A stretch of DNA of 64,000 bases from Microcoleus vaginatus WJT46-NPBG5. GTDB lineage: Bacteria; Cyanobacteriota; Cyanobacteriia; Cyanobacteriales; Oscillatoriaceae. Where the stretch lies: NCBI GenBank assembly GCA_019359355.1, contig JAHHHM010000013.1:120508-184507 (forward strand), given 5' to 3'. Each line of letters begins with the position of its first letter. Positions within the stretch are counted from its first letter, which is position 1. Below, piece after piece: positions 44,625 through 52,000 of the stretch. The notes beneath the pieces were generated by a model. It ran no database searches and had not been told where the DNA came from. It was given only the letters and a program-made list of their open reading frames with translations. Both the position numbers and the translations under genes were made by a program.

Positions 44625-47615
44625 ATGAAAGAAAAATCCAAAACAACTAAAAGTAAGCAACAGACGATTCCTATCGGTTTCAAACTACGTCATAAATTTC
44701 AAGAGGAGGAAGGCTGCATAAAGGATATAGCGTGGGCACCTGATGGGCGGATGTTGGCTATTGCCTTCCTCAACAACACAATTCAGATTTGCGATATAGA
44801 AGATGGGAAAACTATATGGGTACTCAGTGGATCATCAAGCCAAATTAACAGCATAGCATGGTCACCTGATGGACAAACTCTGGCATCAGGCTGCTGCGAT
44901 ACAACTATTTGGCTGTGGAACATAAAGACAGGAAAGCGCCGCCGACAACTCAAGGGACATGCTGATTGGGTTTGCAAAGTGTCATGGTCTCCAGATGGCA
45001 ACACCCTCGCTTCTAGTTCTCGTGATCAGACCATACGACTATGGGATATGAAAAGCAGCAAATGCGAAAGGGTGCTTCAATCATCTATAGAATTTCTGGC
45101 ATTGAATCCCAGCCTTTTTTGGTTTTTGGATGGAAAAAGACTTGCTGCATCGTCTCATGGAAGATCTCTTGTTTGGGATACAGATACAGGCGCAGAAATA
45201 CAAGGAATTTTTCAAAAAGACAGCTCAAGTTCAAGCATGGCGCTATCTCCTGACGGCAAACTTCTTGCTTGGGGGAGTGATTTCCTAGTCTTATTTAGAA
45301 GCGCAGATAAGCCAATTATTAGTAGACTTGAAGGGCATGCTGAAAAGGTTACCGACATTGCCTTCTCTGCTGATGGTCACATTCTTGCTTCCAGATCTAA
45401 AGATGGAATGATTAGACTTTGGCGTTGTGATACTTGGGATACAGTTGCAGCGTTACATGAGCAAACAATCAACTTATGCTCTCATCACATAGCATTTCAT
45501 CCAAGATTGCCTATTTTGGCAACGGTCAGCGAACAAGACAACGTAGTTAGCGTTTGGGATCTTGATATTAACGCTCTACTAAACAGATTTTTGGGAGGAG
45601 AATCAGTTCGCTATCGGAATGCGAAAGTCGTACTAATTGGAGATCAAACCGTTGGTAAATCAGGACTGGGAATGGTTTTAGCAGGACAAGAATTTAAGGC
45701 AACCGATGCAACTCATGGACGACAAGTATTGAGCTTGTCGATGAAAAACCATAAACTCAAAGGTGGACTTGAAGAAATTCGCGAAACTTTAATCTGGGAT
45801 TTGGCTGGTCAACCAGAGTTCAGGCTTATTCACCAGTTATCCCTTGATCAGACGAATATTGCTCTTCTCCTTTTTGATGCTTCCGATTCAAATGACCCTT
45901 TTAGAGGCGTTGCATTTTGGAATAAGGCACTACGCCAAGCTAAAGGAAATGATAATTTGATTAAGTATCTCATTGCAGCAAGGGCAGATGTTTGTATACC
46001 AACTGTAACTTTGGAAAGGATGAAAGCCTATGCTTTAGAAGCAGGATTTCATGGGGTTTTCTGCACCTCAGCTAAAACTGGTGAAGGTATTAAGGAATTA
46101 ATTCGGCAGATTGAAAAGTCTATCGATTGGGAGAAGCTACCTTTGACTGTCTCTGAAAATCTCTTTAAAAAGATGAAGGATTTTATTGTTGACCAGAGAC
46201 AGAATGGTCAGACACTAAAGACTATAAAAGAGCTTATACGGCATTACAAAATCATCTCTAAGTCTAATTTTGAAGATGCAGAATTTTTATCTGCCATTAA
46301 GCAAGTTGAATATCATGATTTAATTAAGATTCTCTCATTTGGTAATTATGTTCTTCTTCAGTCTGAATTATTAGATAACTATGCCTCAGCAATGGCGAGT
46401 GCTGCCCGAAAGCAGCCTGATGGTCTGGGATTTCTTGAAGATCAAGTAGCACGAGAAGGAAAATTTGATTTTGGTTCACTGAAACGTATTAAAGCAGATG
46501 AAGAACGTATCATCTTACAATCAGTGATTGAACTATTTATTACTAAAGAATTAGCGGTCAGCGAGGAAGGAAAACTTATTTTTCCATCTCAGTTGAACCG
46601 AGAACTACCTGAGCATCCAGAACCAAAAGGTATCATCGTCGAATACAAGTTTGAGGGGACAATTTTGAATGCTTATGCAACACTTGTTGTTCGCCTCTAT
46701 TACAGCGATGCATTCACTATGCAGCCTCTGTGGAAAAATGCCGCTTTATTTTTACCTTATGGATTAACTGGAGAGACAAACAGATGCGGCTTCATTCTAA
46801 AGGAAGTTGATGAAGGAACTGGATTAATAACTGTATTTTTTGGAGCAGACGTACCAGATGCAACCAAGATTTTATTTTTGAAGTATATTCATGAACATCT
46901 GCGTCGTAAGTCGTTAAATGGAAACGTTGAGAGAGAGCGTATCTACCGCTGTCTGGAATGTCAAAATGAGGTTGAAAGTAGGAGAGCAATTAAATTTCAT
47001 CTCGAACAAGGTCGTTCTACAATTCTTTGTCAATACTGCTATGAGAGTATTCCTCTCATCGACTTAATAGAAGAAACATTTGGTAAAAATGATGAATTTC
47101 AAGCTAAAGTTCGTGAATTAGATGACCAGATTAATGAGAGTCTCGACAATGCGAGTAAGCGAATGATTTTAGAAGGTGAGATATTAGCTCTTGTTGGTAA
47201 AGCTAAGCAAATATGGCGACCTATTACCAATGATGATTGGGGAATTGATGGAGAGGTTGAATTTAGAAACAAGAGGCAGCAAGCTTCTGGTGAACGTATT
47301 TATCTACAACTAAAATCAGGTGACTCTTACCTTAAGACTCGTAAAGATGGAATTCGCACTTTCTATATTAAAGATGAAAGGCACATCGAGTACTGGCAAT
47401 CTCAGCGATACCCTGTTTATATCGTGATTCGCGATAGTGATGAAAAAATATATTGGATGAATATTACAGAGTATCTTCAAAAACAAGGTGAAAATCCCTC
47501 TCGCACAGTTATTTTTAACGGCGAAGAATTAACTATTGAATCCCTTAAGAACGTGAGGTTAGAAAGGCTTGCACAATCTCCACGCTTACTCCAGTGTGAC
47601 CGCCCTTCGCTGTAG
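44625..47615 (+). CDS. WD40-GTPase-DUF4365 fusion protein, 996 aa
   Basis: Residue numbers from ATG 44625. WD40 propeller at about 20-320 (SPDGQTLASGCCDTTIWLWN is one blade). Ras/Roc-type GTPase at about 330-500: P-loop GDQTVGKSG (339-347), WDLAGQPEFR (391-400), TSAKTGEG (481-488); the NKxD box is replaced by AARAD. A helical, winged-helix-like COR-type region follows (510-760), then a Cys4 motif (C776, C779, C802, C805). The C-terminus (about 860-996) is DUF4365, a PD-(D/E)XK-type nuclease-like domain with D875 in WGIDGEVEF and Q895/K897 in IYLQLKSGD. An in-frame TTG at 44535 would add 30 residues; neither start has a ribosome-binding site. By domain logic a sensor-switch-effector protein, perhaps for phage defence (inference). 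Confidence 0.85.
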   Translation: MKEKSKTTKSKQQTIPIGFKLRHKFQEEEGCIKDIAWAPDGRMLAIAFLNNTIQICDIEDGKTIWVLSGSSSQINSIAWSPDGQTLASGCCDTTIWLWNIKTGKRRRQLKGHADWVCKVSWSPDGNTLASSSRDQTIRLWDMKSSKCERVLQSSIEFLALNPSLFWFLDGKRLAASSHGRSLVWDTDTGAEIQGIFQKDSSSSSMALSPDGKLLAWGSDFLVLFRSADKPIISRLEGHAEKVTDIAFSADGHILASRSKDGMIRLWRCDTWDTVAALHEQTINLCSHHIAFHPRLPILATVSEQDNVVSVWDLDINALLNRFLGGESVRYRNAKVVLIGDQTVGKSGLGMVLAGQEFKATDATHGRQVLSLSMKNHKLKGGLEEIRETLIWDLAGQPEFRLIHQLSLDQTNIALLLFDASDSNDPFRGVAFWNKALRQAKGNDNLIKYLIAARADVCIPTVTLERMKAYALEAGFHGVFCTSAKTGEGIKELIRQIEKSIDWEKLPLTVSENLFKKMKDFIVDQRQNGQTLKTIKELIRHYKIISKSNFEDAEFLSAIKQVEYHDLIKILSFGNYVLLQSELLDNYASAMASAARKQPDGLGFLEDQVAREGKFDFGSLKRIKADEERIILQSVIELFITKELAVSEEGKLIFPSQLNRELPEHPEPKGIIVEYKFEGTILNAYATLVVRLYYSDAFTMQPLWKNAALFLPYGLTGETNRCGFILKEVDEGTGLITVFFGADVPDATKILFLKYIHEHLRRKSLNGNVERERIYRCLECQNEVESRRAIKFHLEQGRSTILCQYCYESIPLIDLIEETFGKNDEFQAKVRELDDQINESLDNASKRMILEGEILALVGKAKQIWRPITNDDWGIDGEVEFRNKRQQASGERIYLQLKSGDSYLKTRKDGIRTFYIKDERHIEYWQSQRYPVYIVIRDSDEKIYWMNITEYLQKQGENPSRTVIFNGEELTIESLKNVRLERLAQSPRLLQCDRPSL

Positions 47616-47781
47616 GTTCGATTTTCGATTGACGTGAGGAAACCCAAGCAGTAACAGACTTATCTCTAATTTTATGCCGTCTAAAGCGAGGCAGGCATGG
47701 AGCAATAGTGCGATCACACACTCTGGATGTAGAGAATGAACGATAGGAGAGATCGCCTCTTCCCCCTTTTCGCAGCAGTCC

Positions 47782-48402
47782 TCAAACCGGCTTGATTTCC
47801 AAACTACGCCACAAGTACCACGAAGCAATACTGCAATAAGGCTTCCACTTTTCTCCAAAACGTTCTGTAGTCTTGCGGTCAGGAAGTGCCTCCAGATTGT
47901 AGAGTTTCCGAATGCCGGCACGTACACCCAAATCATCCACCGGCAAGACATCCCACCGCTTGAGACGAAAAATCAGCAGCATTTGCACAGTCCAGCGTCC
48001 GACACCTTTCACCCGTGTCAGAGTCTTGATAATTGCCTCATCATCCATGACTTCCAACTCCTCAAGCGTAGGCAATCCAGCAATCGCATGACGTGCCAAG
48101 TCTTTGAGGTAAGAGATTTTAGGGCGCGAAATCCCCACACTGCGGAGGACTTCATCGGGCGTGTCGAGCACATCTTGTGCCGAAGGAAACTGACTGTCTG
48201 GGTAAAGCTGGAGAAACCTTTCGTGGATAACTTTAGCCACCTTGGTAGAAAGTTGTTGGTGAAGAATTGACCGGCATAGGCAAAAAAACAAGTCTCCCTC
48301 CAACTCCTGCTGATTCAGTTGACACGCACCAATTTGGTCAATAAGTTGTCCTAAAACAGGGTCGGAATCCTTAAGAAAGTCAATGGCGATCAAGTAATTC
48401 AT
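47782..48402 (-). CDS. DNA-3-methyladenine glycosylase II-type (HhH-GPD), 206 aa
   Basis: Base-excision repair enzyme. The helix-hairpin-helix LTRVKGVGRWTVQMLLIF and the catalytic Asp in DVLPVDDLGVRAGIRKLY are intact, with WKPYCSIASWYLWRSL at the C-terminus as in AlkA-type enzymes. Starts at ATG 48402 after CTGGAG at nine bases; the frame is open to 48432. Lies in the block between the two duplicated segments, convergent with the WD40-GTPase gene. Confidence 0.92.
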   Translation of the reverse strand: MNYLIAIDFLKDSDPVLGQLIDQIGACQLNQQELEGDLFFCLCRSILHQQLSTKVAKVIHERFLQLYPDSQFPSAQDVLDTPDEVLRSVGISRPKISYLKDLARHAIAGLPTLEELEVMDDEAIIKTLTRVKGVGRWTVQMLLIFRLKRWDVLPVDDLGVRAGIRKLYNLEALPDRKTTERFGEKWKPYCSIASWYLWRSLEIKPV

Positions 48403-48499
48403 CCCCAACACTCCAGTAATTATAAGTAACATTCAATCCGTCGTTAGTGATTCGCTGTCATTCTAGTGATTACACTGTATCCAGGCAGGAGGAGCCGGT

Positions 48500-48610
48500 A
48501 TGAAAAAAATTAGATATAGCAAAGATGTCGAGGCACTTCTGATTGAGCTATCGGATGACGCGATCACCTATGCAGAAAATGATTGGAGCCGCTTCCACAT
48601 TGCCCAATAA
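48500..48610 (+). pseudogene. Truncated DUF2283 gene fused to duplicated DNA
   Basis: A strong AGGAGG precedes ATG 48500. MKKIRYSKDVEALLIELSDD and A-I-T-Y-A-E-N-D are the first half of a DUF2283 protein (normally about 65-80 residues). At 48579 the sequence switches to the duplicated segment, giving a foreign W-S-R-F-H-I-A-Q tail and a stop. The junction inside a conserved domain marks the left edge of copy 2. Confidence 0.7.
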
Positions 48611-48690
48611 CCAGGATTGACTGCACAACCAAAATCCGTGCTATAAGGCCCAGAGGAGCAAAATAGGCAGATTTCGCAGTTAGAAAGCAT
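48568..48690 (-). pseudogene. 5' remnant of the Cys-rich gene (copy 2)
   Basis: Forty residues begin MLSNCEICLFCSSGPYSTDF and G-C-A-V-N-P-G-Y-W-A-M-W, closely matching residues 1-36 of the intact gene at 43559-44074. The reading frame then runs across the junction into the DUF2283 fragment and stops. Confidence 0.8.
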
Positions 48691-49029
48691 GGCGAGTTCT
48701 GGTGTAGCGGATGTAAAATTTCCAATCAATTGAGTGTGATTGCTCTTTGTTTGTCTTTAAGCTTGTGAGCGCGTAGCTTACCCAAAGCTAGCGAGTTAGC
48801 TGATGACCTCTATTGCTTATTCTAGAAGTAGAGCCGGTAGAGGTGAAGCAATGGATACCACCACGAGAGAGCGGGATATTGTAAAGCAAGTCATTCAACG
48901 ATACGCTTAGTTTAAGCCTTCTCACGGCGATATTCGACTCGATAGGGTATTTGACAACACACACAACCCCTATGCGCTGATGCAGGCAGATTGGTATAGA
49001 GGACGACGGGTGAGGGGAAATTTGAGCTA
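48579..49029. repeat. Duplicated segment, copy 2
   Basis: About 451 bases matching 43962-44409 in the same orientation, with substitutions and a 3-base insertion in the xisI part. Its left edge cuts a DUF2283 gene and its right edge lies next to the end of the kinase-cyclase gene. Confidence 0.85.
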
Positions 49030-49030
49030 A
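48851..49030 (+). pseudogene. xisI: xisI pseudogene with nonsense codon
   Basis: Same opening as the intact-start copy (DIVKQVIQRYA), but the next codon is TAG (48908-48910) where copy 1 has CAG. The frame continues with F-K-P-S-H-G-D-I and R-R-V-R-G-N to a TAA at 49028. It is also cut about 50 residues short of a full XisI. Confidence 0.85.
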
Positions 49031-49042
49031 CGCATCCTTTCC

Positions 49043-52000
49043 TTAGTCCCGATCGAGTTGAGTGCAGCGCTGTTGATAAATTTGAGCTACTTTATCTGTA
49101 GGATTGCGGCGCAGGCACTCAGCAAATAATCGCTCAGCATCTCTAAGCTTTTGCCAATGGTAGAGTAACAAAGCTTCTTCAAATAGCGTTCTCGTGGCTA
49201 CCTTGCCCTCATAAGTCTCAGGCGGATCGGCATCGAAAACTTCAAACATCGATACCGCTTTTGATTTTCCCTTAACTTTTACGCGATCAATAAGACGGAT
49301 AGCAAACTGGTTAGAATCTGGCAAAGACTGGAAAGTTTGGTGACTAATTAACATCGAAATCCCATATTGCTTAGTCAAGCTTTCTATCCGCGAAGCCAAA
49401 TTCACTGCATCGCTAATCACCGTGCTATCCATCCGGTTTTTTCCCCCCACCGTACCGAGTATTAAAGAACCTGTATTGATGCCAATGCCAATCTTAATCG
49501 GCACGTATCCCGAAGCGGTGCGATGTTGATTATATTCGGTAAGACGATGCAGCATATCAATTCCTGCTTTAACTGCATTATCTGCCTCACCACTAAATAG
49601 AGCCATAATTGCATCACCAATATATTTATCAATAAATCCTTGGTTTTCAGTAATAGCTGGCTCCATGTGAGACAAATAGGAATTAATAAATTTGAAATTG
49701 TCTTGAGGGTTCATACTTTCCGATAAAGTTGTGAAGTCGCGAATATCGGAAAATAGTACCGACATTTCCTGTTGAACTTGGTCGCCTAATTTAACATCAA
49801 TAATGCTCTTTTTATCCAAAATTTGGAGGAATTGACGGGGGACAAAGCGCTCAAAAGCCTGATTGAGTTCGGTGAGATTATTGTAGAGACGGGCATTTTC
49901 AATAGAAATTGCTGCCTGAGAGGAAAGCAGATTTAAGAGTTCTACGCGATCGGAAGTAAAAGCCTCTGTGATTAGATTATTTTCTAAATAAACAATTCCT
50001 GCCAGTTTACCTTGATGTTGGAGAGAAAAGCATAAAATTGATTTAGGGTGATGCTTTTTGATGTAGGGTTCGTTAGTAAAGTTGCCCTCATGAGTAGCAT
50101 CATTCAAGACTACATTTTTACCAGTGCGAGCGACATAGTTGATGATGGACAAGGGTAGGGGGGTAACGTCTTGTGCCCCTACAGATTCAATGGGGGTTGA
50201 TTGCAACACCGTAATGGTATCAGAACTTACAGAACCTGACGCTTTAATCCGCAGTTCTCCCTCAGTTTCTAAAATCAAATAGCCACATTGCGCTCCGGCA
50301 TTTTCAATAATAATCCTCATCAAGGAGGTGAGTAATTTATCCAGTACAATTTCGCCGGAAATGGCTTGAGAGGCTTTCATCACAGTGGCTAGATCCAAAA
50401 CTTCCCCTGACTGACTACCACTTGTGGAATTAGTAGTTGTCGTGTGCGTGGAAGTAATGCTTTTGGTGGCAGATGATTTAAGACGTAACTGCGGGTACTT
50501 GGCTTCTAAATCCTCCACTTTGCGTTGAGCACCCCAGCGTTGGTAGCCATAGTGGGCTTCACTCATGTAGACTTTAGCAATCTTCTCTTTACCTTTCCCT
50601 AACCAAAACTTGGCTGCTAGTTCCGACGCTAGGGCTTCATTCTGCAAAAACTTATTTTCTCGGGCTGACTCGATCGCTTGGTCATACAAATCCTGCGCTT
50701 CGAGAACATGGCCTGTAATTCGCGCCAACTCAGCTTCGATTAGCAGACGTTGATGAAGGTAGGTACTCGGAGAATGTTGACTCCAGAGTTTGAATTTCTC
50801 AAGATTTGATTTAATCTTCTCCACATACTGTGCTTGTTTTTCACCATCAGCATCGTCATACCCAACTGATAAGGCTAGACATTGATGAAAATGGAAAGCC
50901 GGATTAATAAAAATCCCCGTCGCGCCTATCAAATATTTTTCGGCAGAGTTAGCATAGTCTATCGCTTTCTCAGAATCTGAATACCAGTTGGCTAAAGACA
51001 ATTTACAGGCTATTTCTATAAATACCGTAAATAAATCATTTTTTTCAAGGCAAGACTTAATGATCTCCTTGGCATTCGGCCATAAGGATTCATCAAGAAC
51101 ACTCCAATCTTCAACGGGTTCAATCAAATTATAAATAGTCGCTTTAACCGCATAATAATATTGCACCATGTTTGGATCGACTTTTTTCAAACCGGGGATA
51201 ATCTTATCAATTTTTTCTGATAATTCTTTTAACGAATCAGTCCCCCAAAAACACATGAACAAAAAGTTGATTGCACAATATCCTGCCCATTGATAGGCAC
51301 CGTTTTCTACGCCGCTATAATAACCTCTCATTAAATGCTCTTTAGAGCGATCGAGAGGTTCAGTGTAATGGGAAACAAATCCTCCCCACATATTCAAAAT
51401 TAATGCTTCATAACGCTTCATTTGATACTTGTCATCGTTCAATCTCAAGGCTAAATTTCCAAATTTATAGGCGGTTTCAAAATCTTGTGCTACAAAGGCC
51501 AGTGTTAACGAATAATAGATATATCCAACTGAAGAGTGGGGGCTGTTCCCATAGGTGAGCGATAGCTCAATCATTTTTATGCCTAGGATGAACAGCAATC
51601 TAGACCCTAAAAAGTAAGCTGGAGGTACACATTCTCTGAGGAGTACCATAGCAGCAAGTTTTTCAGGGTCTTGCATTTCAGGAAGGTCTATAAAATTTTC
51701 AATTTTCCGGGCAGCGATTGTCTCATTAGCCTGATTCACTTCGGCGATAAGTTCATCTTCTTCAGGAAAAGCTTTCAAATTGATTCCCAATAGTTCGAGG
51801 GTCTGTACTCCCAGATATAAGGAGGATTCCAAATCATTTTTCATTCGATATAACGTCACTTTATATTCATTGACTTTACACCGATCCAACAAACTATCGA
51901 TATGCTCAAGGGCTTCATCAAAAGTTGATAAAGCTTCGTCCCAACTAGCCGTTAAATATTCTATTTCACCTTTTTCCAGGTAATATGAAAATGTCTGGTG

